Shown here: positions 34,660 to 44,143 of the stretch, one piece after another | How positions within the stretch are numbered: position 1 is the stretch's first letter | Layout of the letters: each line of letters opens with the position of its first letter | Assembly: GCA_020720625.1 (NCBI GenBank) | Contig: DYOH01000023.1 | Span: 1 to 44,143 of the forward strand | Direction of reading: 5' to 3' | Origin: Acetofilamentum sp. | GTDB taxonomy: Bacteria; Bacteroidota; Bacteroidia; Bacteroidales; DYOH01 | Length of the DNA stretch: 44,143 nucleotides | Made by a program: the position numbers and the translations under genes | The notes under the pieces: model-generated | What the model saw: only the letters and a program-made list of their open reading frames with translations | Databases searched by the model: none | Told to the model about the DNA's origin: nothing

Positions 34660-36300
34660 TTAATGTAAGAAAGATGAGGGTGTTTTGCCAGTAAATTTTT
34701 TAAAAGAGGAAATAAAAGTAGCTCTGGTATTAAAACCCGACATTTCTGCAATGGCTTGCAATGTGAGTTTTTTGTTTTCCTTGTTGCTTATCAGTTCTTG
34801 TGCATAAATAACTCTAAATCTGTTTATAAAATGATTAAAATTAGTGTCAAACTCGTTATTTATAAGTTTCGAAATTATTTTTTTATGCTCGTGCATGGCC
34901 TCCGCTAAATCGTCAATCGAAAAATGAGAATTTAAGAAAGGTTTCTCTTTTTCAACGTAGGACAAAAGTTTATTTTTGAGTGAATTTTCACTATTGTTAT
35001 CCATGGAAAGAGAATAATTATTTTCAATTTTTCTTTTTTTTGAGAGTTCAATATTTAATTCGAATAAAGTACTAAAAGCCCTGTTCTTTTTATTGTATAA
35101 CCAAAATAGGAGCGTGATTAATAAGAGACTAAGTGTAATAAAAATAGCCCCAATAAGCATAACAAGCTTGTTTTTTTCGATAATTTTAGATTGAGTTTCA
35201 ATTTTTATTTTTTGTTCTATTGTTTTATATTTTTTTTCGAGTTCAACTATTTGTCGATGTGTAATTTCTGAAAATACCGAATCTTTTGTATTGTAATACT
35301 GAGTTAAGTAATAATTAGCCTTTTTAAAATCAGATTTATTCTTATAAAGCTCAGATAATGAATTCAGAGAGAATAGTATTTCAACTTTTAAATTCTGTTT
35401 TTCTGCTAATTTTAGTGCTTTATTGAAATATACATCTGCTTTTTCGTAGTTTTTTTGCTTTAGATAAGCATCACCCAAATTATTGTAGGAGTATAAAACT
35501 ACCTCAATTATGGAATCATTTTTCTGAGCATCAAGCGCTTTTTCATAAAATTTAATGGCTTCGCTATATTGTTCGCGACAGTTGTAAAGGTTTCCGATAT
35601 TATTGTAATTGCGTGCAATTCCCAGCGTGTATTTTAGAGAATCGTTTATTGCCAATGCTTTATCAAAATAATGGGTTGCTTCTTTATATTTTTGCGTATT
35701 TTTATAAACCAATGCAATATTTTCGTATGATGCAGCCTCGTTTTTTTTATCCCCCAATTCAGTTTCAAGGTTTAATGATGCAATATAATTCTCCAGAGCT
35801 AAATCGTATTTTTTCCAGAAAAAGTAAATTGCTCCAATATTATTATAAGTTGTTGCCAATCCTCTCTTGTCATTGTATTTTTTATTTAAAACAAGGGCCT
35901 GGTTGTAATAAAATATGGCTTTATCATATTTTCCTAAATAATCGTAACAAACGCCAATATTATTTATTACATCGGATTTTAGCTTAAATGAGTCGGTTTT
36001 CAATGCATAATTGTAAGCAATGGTATAATAGTTCAAAGCAGATTCGTATTCCGATTGATTAAAAATGGATTCTCCTATTATATTGTTTTGTTGACTTAAA
36101 TGATAGTTATTATCCTGAGCTATTATTTCAAAATTGTTGGCGAAAGTCAATATAAATATAAAAAGTATTATTTTGTGGCCAGGGAAATAAGTGCACGCAA
36201 TATCTTTCCATATTTCTTGTATAAAATACTGAACAACAATAGTTTGGCAAACAGCCTTTAGCAGTGCTTGTATGGTTTCCGTTAATATCCTTAATGTCAT
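34660..36300 (-). CDS. TPR-repeat membrane regulator with AraC-type HTH
   Basis: 546 residues. A signal-like hydrophobic stretch lies at about 44-61; about seven TPR repeats at 75-335 (NNIGVCYDYLGKYDKAIFYYNQAL and similar); a coiled coil; a TM helix near 378-402 (VMLIGAIFITLSLLLITLLFWLY); and a cytosolic AraC-family DNA-binding domain at about 445-545 (IAEMSGFNTRATFISSFKKFTGKTP). The hydrophobic segment starts 43 residues from the only ATG, so the true start may be a non-ATG codon further in. It is probably a one-component regulator sensing a periplasmic signal through TPRs. Its targets are unknown. Confidence 0.85.
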   Translation of the reverse strand: MTLRILTETIQALLKAVCQTIVVQYFIQEIWKDIACTYFPGHKIILFIFILTFANNFEIIAQDNNYHLSQQNNIIGESIFNQSEYESALNYYTIAYNYALKTDSFKLKSDVINNIGVCYDYLGKYDKAIFYYNQALVLNKKYNDKRGLATTYNNIGAIYFFWKKYDLALENYIASLNLETELGDKKNEAASYENIALVYKNTQKYKEATHYFDKALAINDSLKYTLGIARNYNNIGNLYNCREQYSEAIKFYEKALDAQKNDSIIEVVLYSYNNLGDAYLKQKNYEKADVYFNKALKLAEKQNLKVEILFSLNSLSELYKNKSDFKKANYYLTQYYNTKDSVFSEITHRQIVELEKKYKTIEQKIKIETQSKIIEKNKLVMLIGAIFITLSLLLITLLFWLYNKKNRAFSTLFELNIELSKKRKIENNYSLSMDNNSENSLKNKLLSYVEKEKPFLNSHFSIDDLAEAMHEHKKIISKLINNEFDTNFNHFINRFRVIYAQELISNKENKKLTLQAIAEMSGFNTRATFISSFKKFTGKTPSSFLH

Positions 36301-36702
36301 ATTATTGATTATCTTGAGCTTAAAATTTTATTTTTTCTACAAATGTGTGAAAATGTATTTTACGGTTTAATACAATATTTAGCTTTCTTTTCTATTATCG
36401 TCTGCTTCTTAAAACAAATTTTTCTCGTGTTTATTTGTCTTAATAAGCTCGAAGGTTTCATTTTCTATTTTGCTGTAGTTTATGGTAAGTATTCAAAAAT
36501 CAAGCTTAACTATGCGCAGCTGTAATATATCCAAAAGAAAATGCGCTAATTTATCAACCAAAGCATTTTCTTATTTCTATTAAGAATAAATATTATGTTT
36601 CGTAAATACTCTAAATTAGAGCGTATAAATGGTTTTGCCAACTTGTTTATCATTTCAATTATTTTTTTTTGAATGTCTGATTGTATAAAATCATCATTAC
36701 AA
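36301..36702. other. 402-base gap without a gene
   Basis: No credible ORF. It contains the upstream region of the TPR-AraC gene and the hairpin at 36535-36572. Nothing else is supported. Confidence 0.6.
36535..36572 (-). terminator. possible terminator downstream of the DUF3999 gene
   Basis: A perfect 10-bp inverted repeat (36535-36544 with 36563-36572) with an 18-nt loop, about 130 bases beyond the minus-strand DUF3999 stop; the minus-strand right arm is T-rich (GCATTTTCTTTT). Confidence 0.4.
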
Positions 36703-37950
36703 TTATTTTTTCATCATTCTGAAACTAAACCAGCCAAGCACAATCACAATAAAAGTTATGAGCGCCCAAAGCCAGTAAACGGATTTATCCGAATTAAGTT
36801 CTATTTGGTTTTGTGCAGAATTCTCCATTTCATCTTGCAGAAAAGCTTCGGTGAGATTTTGCGGAATCTTATGCTCAAAATGAATTATATCGTATTGGGG
36901 TTTTGGCATTTCTGCATTTCCATAGAGCATAAAATATTTTCCTTCGTGTATAAATCGAGCTGTAATATGTTGCCGATAAATCAGTACTTGTACCGAATCT
37001 ATCTCCAAAGGAGCATTATCCTGATTATCAATTTTTATTAGCAGGTTTTGTGCCACTTGTTCAGAGAGTTGTATTGTACCATTTTCCAAAGAACTCAGGT
37101 AGCCGGTATATAACAAATTAGTTATGTATTGATTGCCCTGAGCTGTTTTAATACTATCGTTTATGGCCATTACATTTACAGAACGCACATAATCCATTGG
37201 TCGGTGACTGTATATTTTTATCATGGCCACTTTTTGTTTGTGAGGCAGACTTATCTTTATTTCGCTTTGCTTGATTTGTTTATTCTGATTGTATACATAG
37301 CTTATTTGCGAAGCGAGTATTATTTCATTTTCGTCTGATTTTGTTCTGTAAATGCTTGCTTTTTGCAAATGCGGTCTTCGAAAACTTAAAATGCTTATTC
37401 TATAGTATTTATATTTGCAGTCGTCGAAATGTAATGTAGAAAATCTGTAAGAAGCTTCGTTGTTATGTATGGCAACAATTCTTTCGCTGTGTAGTATTGT
37501 TTCCCAAAAGTATAAATCCTGACTTCCTTCGAGCCTTACTAGCCAATCGAAATTTTCTTGCTTAAAATAGAGCTCAATTTTATTTACGGTTTCCAGCTCG
37601 GGCATCTCCAGGGTATAATACATGCGTGCATTCTTTTTGCTTTTGTTTACGATGTTCAGATCGTAACTCACAATATTGTTGTTGTCCATGCAATCATGAA
37701 TCAGATATGGAACTTCGTTTGTTTTTCCGTTTTCCGAAACGGCTACAATGCGCATATCCGAAAGGTATGGACGGGTTTTGTCAAGCAAATCAAGGGGGAG
37801 CCAAATTTTATGCCATTCCTGTTCTACTCCTGTAATTTCTCTTTTGTAGCGGAAAGTGCCAGTTTGGCTAAACCCACTTTGCAAAAAGAACAGGACAAGC
37901 ACGTGCAAAAAAAAATTTCTAAGGGATATTTTGTGGGTTTTCTTCTTCAT
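36703..37950 (-). CDS. DUF3999 family membrane protein
   Basis: 415 residues from ATG 37950; a TTG six bases earlier is not needed. A signal peptide ends near residue 28, beta-rich galactose-binding-like regions follow, and one C-terminal TM helix (WALITFIVIVLGWFSF) precedes a short basic tail. The pattern of a large extracytoplasmic domain plus one TM matches DUF3999, found next to DUF2339 in many genomes. Its start lies within the end of the DUF2339 gene (32-base overlap), so the two are almost certainly translated together and may form a complex. Confidence 0.82.
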   Translation of the reverse strand: MKKKTHKISLRNFFLHVLVLFFLQSGFSQTGTFRYKREITGVEQEWHKIWLPLDLLDKTRPYLSDMRIVAVSENGKTNEVPYLIHDCMDNNNIVSYDLNIVNKSKKNARMYYTLEMPELETVNKIELYFKQENFDWLVRLEGSQDLYFWETILHSERIVAIHNNEASYRFSTLHFDDCKYKYYRISILSFRRPHLQKASIYRTKSDENEIILASQISYVYNQNKQIKQSEIKISLPHKQKVAMIKIYSHRPMDYVRSVNVMAINDSIKTAQGNQYITNLLYTGYLSSLENGTIQLSEQVAQNLLIKIDNQDNAPLEIDSVQVLIYRQHITARFIHEGKYFMLYGNAEMPKPQYDIIHFEHKIPQNLTEAFLQDEMENSAQNQIELNSDKSVYWLWALITFIVIVLGWFSFRMMKK

Positions 37951-40279
37951 TATCAAAAATAAGATGTTTGTATTTGGTGTATAAAAACGAAATTACCAGC
38001 AATAATAAACCCAAAGAAACAAAAATGACTATTTTGTGCGGCATACTAAGGTCGGCAATATCGTAAAGAAACAGTTTAATTAATGTAAAGGCAAAAAGTG
38101 ATATGGCTACAAATCGCAGATGCTTTAGATTTAATCTGATGCCATTGATAATCATAAAAACGGAATAAACGCCCCACAAAATGCTTAATCCCAGCTTATA
38201 GTTGTTCGATAAATTAGAAATTGCTATCCATTGTAAAAGTTCGCTGCTCAAAATCCACAAAACTGCTCCATAGAGCATGATATCAAATATGCGCGATAAA
38301 TTAGAAATTTGGGATTTTAAATGCAGACGTACAAGATAAAATTGAGCGCTAAGTATTGCTGCTGCCATTATAATGCTTATGTAACGTAGCATGAGATAGG
38401 CATTTCCGGGAGGAAAATATTTATCAATTTCCGGATGGAGATAAGTATCGCGCATTTCGCTCAAAATCCAAAGGCCTGCACTTAGAAAATAGGCCAATGC
38501 AAGCAAACCACCAAAAAACGCCGCCAACCTGAGGTATTTATTTTTCCACCTGCTTAAACTCAGAAGCGAAAGCACTGTAAAAAAGAAAAGGCTATAAATG
38601 ATAATCCATATATTTTTTATCTCATCGAGATTGTAGTTATAATAGTAAATTGGATAGAGTTCTTCTTCTTGATTTATCACCACTTGGGTGATCTCAAACA
38701 ATTGTTGGTAATAATTGATAATTTCGGTAGTTACCGAAAAATAAAGGGTAATAAGTAAAAGAGCCACTGGTATTATTTGGTACAATGTTGGCCATAAAGT
38801 TGACCTAAACTTCTGCACCGATGCGTATTTTTTGTTGATGTAGATTTGAAACGTATATGAGGCAGCTACCAAAAGCGAGGTAACAAAATAGATATTCGCA
38901 AATAATCTAAAACGATTGTCACCCTGACCAATGTTGTTGTATTGGCTTGTCCAGTCGTGGGCCAGACTAATCATTGTAAGCAAGGCAAGGCTTAGTGCAA
39001 TATTTTCGTAGAGAGCTACTTGCTTGCTTCGGCCAATCCATAGAAACAATGCCGCTTCGCCAGCCCATAGCATGGTAACCCATTTTCCGTCGAGTTGTAC
39101 AGGTATGGCAATGCTAACAAAAACAAGTACCAAGCCCATGATAAAATAAAACAAGTTTTTATCGGCAGATTTTTGTCGGTATACCAGCATGCTTACTACA
39201 AAATGCACAATGGCATTCATTAGCGTAAATAAACCAAGATATGGCTCATTGTGAGCTTGTTGGTCGAGTATATGATAGCCAAATCCATAAAAGATAAAGG
39301 CATTGGTGAGTAGCAACAGAATATCGCCTTTATCAAAAATTTCTTTTTTTAAGAGTTTGTAGGCCAGAAAACTGATATAAAATAATACGAAAAATATAAT
39401 CAGGAAAGTAAATGCCAGGGCAAAATCACTCAAATAGTCGAACCTGTCGGCATACCAGGCAAAGAAAATGAGCCAGGTAATTCCAAAAGCCACATAAAAA
39501 AGTTGCTTCCAGTATTTTTTAAAGGAGAGCACCAAAATACCTAAATTAATAATGCTCATGTAGGTAAACAAAATATGCACTTGATTCTTGTTTTCACTTA
39601 GCAGAAAGGGTATGGTATAAGCGCCCACCAAACCAATATGGGCAATAATTTGCTTATTATAGCTGATAGACGAAAACACCGTGAAGGCAGTAAACAGCAG
39701 CATTAGAATAAATGCTGGCACACGTGGAATTAATCCGTAAAAACCATAGGCAGTGAAACTTACAAAATACAAAATAGCCATGGCTCCGCTTAGAAGCACT
39801 GCACTGTAGTTTTCGTATTTGGGTTTTAGTTTTATGGCCAGCCCTAATAAGCCTAGTCCAAAGATATAGCTCGAAATAACACGCATCAGCGGCCCCATCA
39901 TTCCTTTTTCAATGGCATATTTTGCTCCCAATGCTACGCCCAAAACTGTAATAATAATGCCAATCTTTCCAATCAGATTTTCGCCGATAAATTCTTCAAT
40001 GTTGTTCTTTTTTTTCTTCTGAAGCTTGCTATCAAATACTTTTACTTTCTCAATAAATTCTGTTTTATCAAAATTTGTTATTTGATGCCGGTGAATTTTT
40101 TCTTCTGGAATGTTTTTATGTAATACAGTCTCTTCCTCCTGGTTTTGCTGTACTGTGGCATTTTGTAGTTTTTTTACTTCTTGTCTGAGAATGTTTATTT
40201 CCTGAATAAAGGATTTTTGCTTCTCTATTAGCATTTCCAGTCTCTCCGACAATTGCTTTATATGTTCGTTAGCTTCCAT
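37919..40279 (-). CDS. DUF2339 polytopic membrane protein
   Basis: 786 residues. An N-terminal coiled coil (about 1-50) and a linker are followed by about 20 or more closely packed TM helices from about residue 95, the hallmark of DUF2339. The first TM region includes GENLIGKIGIIITVLGVALG, the usual family opening. Its function is unknown. It is upstream of, and overlaps, the DUF3999 gene, and is divergent from uvrA across a 230-base gap. Confidence 0.87.
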   Translation of the reverse strand: MEANEHIKQLSERLEMLIEKQKSFIQEINILRQEVKKLQNATVQQNQEEETVLHKNIPEEKIHRHQITNFDKTEFIEKVKVFDSKLQKKKKNNIEEFIGENLIGKIGIIITVLGVALGAKYAIEKGMMGPLMRVISSYIFGLGLLGLAIKLKPKYENYSAVLLSGAMAILYFVSFTAYGFYGLIPRVPAFILMLLFTAFTVFSSISYNKQIIAHIGLVGAYTIPFLLSENKNQVHILFTYMSIINLGILVLSFKKYWKQLFYVAFGITWLIFFAWYADRFDYLSDFALAFTFLIIFFVLFYISFLAYKLLKKEIFDKGDILLLLTNAFIFYGFGYHILDQQAHNEPYLGLFTLMNAIVHFVVSMLVYRQKSADKNLFYFIMGLVLVFVSIAIPVQLDGKWVTMLWAGEAALFLWIGRSKQVALYENIALSLALLTMISLAHDWTSQYNNIGQGDNRFRLFANIYFVTSLLVAASYTFQIYINKKYASVQKFRSTLWPTLYQIIPVALLLITLYFSVTTEIINYYQQLFEITQVVINQEEELYPIYYYNYNLDEIKNIWIIIYSLFFFTVLSLLSLSRWKNKYLRLAAFFGGLLALAYFLSAGLWILSEMRDTYLHPEIDKYFPPGNAYLMLRYISIIMAAAILSAQFYLVRLHLKSQISNLSRIFDIMLYGAVLWILSSELLQWIAISNLSNNYKLGLSILWGVYSVFMIINGIRLNLKHLRFVAISLFAFTLIKLFLYDIADLSMPHKIVIFVSLGLLLLVISFLYTKYKHLIFDNEEENPQNIP

Positions 40280-40509
40280 CTATAAGTTGTGTATTAGCTT
40301 ATCGTTTGTTTAAAATTAAACAAAAAAAAGATAGAATCCAATTTTCTTATGAATAAATGCGGATGCGTTGGAAGGAATAATCAAAAGAATCGAATCAGCA
40401 TTTGTTTGTTTGGCAATTTTTTATCCATCGAATAAAATATTTTGAGTGGAGCAAAATTTCTTTTATTGCTACTAAAATAGTAAATTTACCCGCTTAAAAT
40501 AAACCGAAA

Positions 40510-43341
40510 TTGGAACCACGAAATATAGAGTTGATTGAAACCGAAGACCAAAAGATAGAAGTAATTGGTGCGCGGGTGCACAATCTAAAAAACATCAATG
40601 TTGATATTCCTCGAAATAAACTAACTGTAATTACCGGCCTTAGCGGCAGTGGCAAATCATCATTAGCATTCGATACCATTTATGCCGAAGGCCAAAGGAG
40701 ATATATTGAAACTTTTTCGGCTTATGCGCGACAATTTTTAGGGAATTTGGAGCGACCCGATGTGGATAAAATTAAAGGACTTAGTCCGGTAATTAGCATC
40801 GAACAAAAAACAACCAACAAAAATCCGCGTTCTACTGTAGGCACCGTAACCGAGATTTACGACTTTCTGCGACTGCTTTATGCGCGCGCTTCAGATGCAT
40901 TTAGCTATAATACGGGCGAAAAAATGGTGAAATACACCGAAGAAAAGATTAATACCCTGATAAGCGAACAGTATCATCAGAAAAATATTTACATATTAAG
41001 TCCACTGATTAAAGGTAGAAAAGGACATTATCGGGAGCTTTTTAATCTGCTTATTAAAAGAGGCTTTTTGCAGGTGCGGATAAACGGAAAGCTAAAAGAT
41101 CTTAGAGCCAACATGCAATTGGTGCGTTACCAAACGCATTTTATCGAGTTGGTAGTAGATAAGCTAAAAGTAGAACCCGAGGGCAGCGAGCGCCTCAAAA
41201 GAAGCATAGCCACGGCCATGCAGCAAGGAAAAGGCATTTGCATGATTCTGGAGAAGAACTCCGATGAACCGCGTTTTTTTAGTCGCCATTTAATGTGTCC
41301 TAGCACCGGAATTTCATACAACGAGCCGGCACCACACGATTTTTCGTTTAATTCGCCCCAGGGGGCTTGCCCCAAATGCCGTGGATTGGGCAGCATAAAC
41401 GAAGTACAGCTCGATAAATTAATTCCGGATAAATCCAGAAGCATCTACAATGGCGGTATTGAGCCTCTTGGGGCATACTCAAAGAATATTCTTTTCTGGT
41501 ATGTAGAAAAGGTAATGGCAAAATACGATATCAATATCAAAGCGCCAATCAGTGAGATTCCCGAGGAGGCTATAGACGAGTTGCTTTATGGCACTCCGGC
41601 AAGCGAAATCAACAACAACGATTCCGATTTCGAAGGCATCATCACACTCATAGAAAGTCAGCAAGACCCAGGCAGTTCAAAGAGAGCCAATAAATGGGCA
41701 TCGCAATATTTTGAGCATAAAACCTGCCCGGCTTGCAATGGATACCGCTTGAAAAAGGAATCGCTTCACTTTAAAATAAAAGATACACATATTGGCGATG
41801 CTTCGGCCATGGATATCTCAGAATTCTATAAATGGCTCGACAACGCTGAAAGTTATATGGATAAGCGTCAAAGCCTGATTGCTGTCGAAATTTTAAAAGA
41901 AATTAAAACCCGAACCCAGTTTTTACTCAATGTAGGTTTAGATTATTTGAGCCTAAACAGGCCATCGCGAAGCCTATCAGGAGGCGAAAGCCAGCGGATA
42001 AGGCTTGCCACCCAAATTGGTTCCCAATTGATAAATGTGCTCTATATTCTCGATGAACCTAGTATTGGGCTTCATCAGCGCGACAATGAGCGTTTGATTA
42101 ACTCCTTGAAAGAGTTAAGGGATATTGGCAACTCGGTGATTGTGGTAGAACACGACAAGGATATGATGATGCAAGCAGATCATGTAATCGATATTGGGCC
42201 GCACGCCGGCAGGCATGGCGGCGAAATTGTTGCACAGGGCACACCGCAGCAGATTCTGCTTTCGAATAGCCTTACTGCACAATACCTCAATAACACGCTG
42301 CGCATTGAGATACCGGAGAATAGAAGACCTGGAAATGGCTTATTTCTCGAATTAAAAGGTGCCACCGGAAATAACCTGAAAAATGTGAATATTAAACTCC
42401 CTTTGGGCACACTAATTTGCGTTACAGGTGTTTCCGGAAGCGGAAAATCAAGCCTCATTAACGAAACTTTGCATCCCATTCTAAGCCGCGATTTGCATAG
42501 GGCTGAGCTTGTGCCTCTGCCTTACAAAGAATTGATAGGACTTAAAAATATTGACAAGGTAATAGAAGTAGACCAAAGCCCCATTGGGCGAACACCTCGT
42601 TCTAATCCGGCTACCTACACCAATGTGTTTGGTGATATAAGAGCCTTGTTTGCCGAATTGCCCGAAGCCAAAATCCGGAACTACAAACCCGGACGATTCT
42701 CTTTTAACGTAAATGGCGGAAGATGCGAAACTTGTGGAGGGGCAGGGGTGCAAACCATTGAAATGAATTTTCTCCCGGATGTATATGTGAAATGCCCTGC
42801 TTGCCATGGCAAAAGATATAACCGGGAAACTTTAGAAGTGCGATACAAGGGCAAGTCGATTTCTGACGTGTTAGACATGACAATTAATCAAGCACTTGAG
42901 TTTTTCGAAAATCTTCCACCCATCAGAATAAAAATCAAAGCCATGCTCGATGTGGGCCTAGGTTATGTTACCCTGGGGCAGCCTTCTACCACTTTGTCGG
43001 GTGGTGAGGCGCAACGAATTAAGCTGGCCACAGAATTAGCTCGTAAGAACACCGGAAGAACACTTTATATTCTCGATGAACCAACAACCGGATTGCATTT
43101 CGAAGACATAAAAATGTTGATGCTCGTGCTAAATAAGCTTGTTGATATGGGAAACACCGTGCTGGTGATTGAGCATAATATGGATGTGATAAAACTGGCC
43201 GATTATGTAATTGATATTGGTCCGGATGGGGGTAGAAAAGGCGGTGAACTTATTTGTAGCGGTACACCCGAGGTGTTAGCCAAATGCAAAAAAGGCTTTA
43301 CTGCTCAATTTTTGCGTAAAGAACTGAATTTGAATAAATAA
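40510..43341 (+). CDS. uvrA: UvrA, excinuclease ABC subunit A
   Basis: 943 residues, normal length. Two ABC ATPase halves: Walker [14 protein letters not shown] (about 46) and [11 protein letters not shown] (about 640), signature motifs [12 protein letters not shown] and [12 protein letters not shown]. Zinc modules are CPKCRGLG / CPACNG in the first half and CETCGGAG / CPACHG in the second. The [17 protein letters not shown] block is characteristic. UvrA recognises DNA damage and loads UvrB in nucleotide excision repair. The start is TTG: the frame closes 15 bases upstream and no internal ATG precedes conserved sequence. Confidence 0.97.
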   Translation: MEPRNIELIETEDQKIEVIGARVHNLKNINVDIPRNKLTVITGLSGSGKSSLAFDTIYAEGQRRYIETFSAYARQFLGNLERPDVDKIKGLSPVISIEQKTTNKNPRSTVGTVTEIYDFLRLLYARASDAFSYNTGEKMVKYTEEKINTLISEQYHQKNIYILSPLIKGRKGHYRELFNLLIKRGFLQVRINGKLKDLRANMQLVRYQTHFIELVVDKLKVEPEGSERLKRSIATAMQQGKGICMILEKNSDEPRFFSRHLMCPSTGISYNEPAPHDFSFNSPQGACPKCRGLGSINEVQLDKLIPDKSRSIYNGGIEPLGAYSKNILFWYVEKVMAKYDINIKAPISEIPEEAIDELLYGTPASEINNNDSDFEGIITLIESQQDPGSSKRANKWASQYFEHKTCPACNGYRLKKESLHFKIKDTHIGDASAMDISEFYKWLDNAESYMDKRQSLIAVEILKEIKTRTQFLLNVGLDYLSLNRPSRSLSGGESQRIRLATQIGSQLINVLYILDEPSIGLHQRDNERLINSLKELRDIGNSVIVVEHDKDMMMQADHVIDIGPHAGRHGGEIVAQGTPQQILLSNSLTAQYLNNTLRIEIPENRRPGNGLFLELKGATGNNLKNVNIKLPLGTLICVTGVSGSGKSSLINETLHPILSRDLHRAELVPLPYKELIGLKNIDKVIEVDQSPIGRTPRSNPATYTNVFGDIRALFAELPEAKIRNYKPGRFSFNVNGGRCETCGGAGVQTIEMNFLPDVYVKCPACHGKRYNRETLEVRYKGKSISDVLDMTINQALEFFENLPPIRIKIKAMLDVGLGYVTLGQPSTTLSGGEAQRIKLATELARKNTGRTLYILDEPTTGLHFEDIKMLMLVLNKLVDMGNTVLVIEHNMDVIKLADYVIDIGPDGGRKGGELICSGTPEVLAKCKKGFTAQFLRKELNLNK

Positions 43342-43368
43342 TTTTCCACTTATTTAAAAATTTTGATT

Positions 43369-43788
43369 ATGAAAATTGCTTTAGTTACGATGGATGGCAA
43401 AACAATTAGCCAGCATTATGGCCGTTCGCCTTATTATATTATCTATACTATCGAAAATGATGTAATCGTGGAGCAGGAATTGCGCCGTAGAGGAACCGGC
43501 CACTTTGCACCCAATGCACAGCACGAACATCATGAGCACGAGCATGGGCACAGCCACGAGGAAGGACATGGATTTGGCGATGATGCCGACGGAAAACATG
43601 CATCAATGGCCCAGGAAATTGGCGATTGCAAAGTTCTGGTAGCCGGAATGATGGGGCGCGGAGCCTATCAGGCTTTTGTAAAAGAAGGTATAGAAGTAGT
43701 AATGACCGATTTTGTTGGTGCACAAGAAGCCGCAATGGCTTATATTAAGGGTAATTTGCCTAATTTGTCGGAAGAGCGCACCCATTAA
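43369..43788 (+). CDS. NifB/NifX-type cofactor-binding protein with His-rich insert
   Basis: 139 residues from ATG 43369. The fold (KIALVTMDGKTISQHYGRSPYYIIYTIE, then CKVLVAGMMGRGAYQAFVKEGIEVVMTD) matches the dinitrogenase iron-molybdenum cofactor-binding (NifX/NafY) family. An insert at about residues 50-80 is His/Glu-rich (HEHHEHEHGHSHEEGHG), a likely metal-binding loop absent in typical members. Such standalone proteins in non-nitrogen-fixers have unknown roles, possibly in metal or cluster handling. It starts 27 bases after uvrA. Confidence 0.85.
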   Translation: MKIALVTMDGKTISQHYGRSPYYIIYTIENDVIVEQELRRRGTGHFAPNAQHEHHEHEHGHSHEEGHGFGDDADGKHASMAQEIGDCKVLVAGMMGRGAYQAFVKEGIEVVMTDFVGAQEAAMAYIKGNLPNLSEERTH

Positions 43789-43854
43789 AAACTTTGCGCA
43801 TTATTGATTGCAGGTGGATTGTGCCACATATTGCAGAAGAATGCTGTTTTAGAT

Positions 43855-43887
43855 ACAAATCAGATTTCACGCAGAAATCTGATTTGT
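43855..43887. terminator. strong 14-bp hairpin after the NifX-like gene
   Basis: Arms 43855-43868 and 43874-43887 pair perfectly over 14 bp with a 5-nt loop, 66 bases after the stop. There is no long T run, but the stability suits a terminator for the uvrA/NifX-like region. Confidence 0.55.
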
Positions 43888-43888
43888 G

Positions 43889-44143
43889 ATAGCGCTTATA
43901 ATTATTCTGTTTCTCCAAATAATTTGGAAAACCCACCTTAACGAATTACCTTTATTTTGAAAACGAGTTGTGGTTTTTGTTCCTTGAATACGCATACACG
44001 TTTAATAAAATATTAATTTACAATACTTTGATGAAATATATAGTACGAATAAAATAGAAATAACCACACCATGGAGGTGTGGTTATACAAACGTTAGAGC
44101 TAATAAAAAGTGGGGATTAATTGCCTCATCACTGACGAAAAGG
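43889..44143. other. window-end sequence without a supported gene
   Basis: AT-rich sequence with no credible ORF or RNA gene, apart from the hairpin at 44060-44086. Confidence 0.5.
44060..44086 (-). terminator. 11-bp hairpin near the window end
   Basis: Perfect 11-bp stem (ATAACCACACC with GGTGTGGTTAT) and a 5-nt loop. The T-rich sequence lies on its minus-strand downstream side, so it probably terminates a minus-strand gene beyond the window. Confidence 0.5.

Overview
This 44-kb window comes from an AT-rich genome of the phylum Bacteroidota, most likely class Bacteroidia. The supports are: a secreted protein with a type IX secretion (T9SS) C-terminal sorting domain, PorT-like outer-membrane barrels whose signal peptides end in Ala-Gln or similar, an ECF sigma / anti-sigma / outer-membrane protein set, HAMP-GAF-PAS coiled-coil sensors, a tandem SiaB/SiaC module, a TPR-AraC regulator, little Shine-Dalgarno sequence, and a few TAnnTTTG promoter-like sites. 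I see no rRNA, tRNA, CRISPR array or complete insertion sequence. Most of the window is chromosomal housekeeping and envelope genes. The accessory-looking part is roughly 17.6-32.2 kb.

Layout. 0-0.5 kb: two small membrane proteins. 0.6-3.6 kb: a large membrane sensor with HAMP, GAF and two PAS domains but no output domain. 3.7-8.6 kb: lytic transglycosylase, leucine-rich-repeat (LRR) protein, deoxynucleoside kinase, polytopic GT-C-like membrane protein, methyltransferase. 8.7-11.3 kb: ECF sigma factor, anti-sigma-like protein and outer-membrane barrel. 11.5-13.0 kb: a protein with two fused SiaB-type kinase domains, followed by SiaC. 13.1-17.6 kb: DUF58 protein, RlpA-SPOR protein, a 335-bp MITE-like element with target duplication, a DMT-family protein, RibD and PrmC. 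17.6-21.2 kb: an apparent operon of two six-TM MCP-like receptors and a voltage-gated Na+-channel-like protein. 21.2-22.4 kb: metallo-beta-lactamase-fold hydrolase and a second, 131-bp inverted-repeat element. 22.4-30.1 kb: a secreted LRR/FN3 T9SS cargo protein, an outer-membrane barrel with an unrecognised N-terminal domain, a secreted caspase-like protease, and a membrane-anchored protein carrying the same unrecognised domain. 30.2-32.1 kb: a decayed patch holding a double-frameshifted rsgA and a headless histidine kinase. 32.2-36.3 kb: CAP-domain protein, three small exported proteins and a TPR-AraC regulator. 36.7-40.3 kb: a DUF2339/DUF3999 membrane pair. 40.5-43.8 kb: UvrA and a NifX-like protein with a His-rich insert.

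The best candidates for undescribed systems are the receptor/receptor/ion-channel operon (17621-21167) and the LRR / barrel / caspase / anchored-paralogue cluster (22443-30081). The two genes flanking the caspase-like gene share a domain I cannot assign to any family. The two inverted-repeat elements with direct-repeat flanks are the best candidates for undescribed non-autonomous mobile elements.
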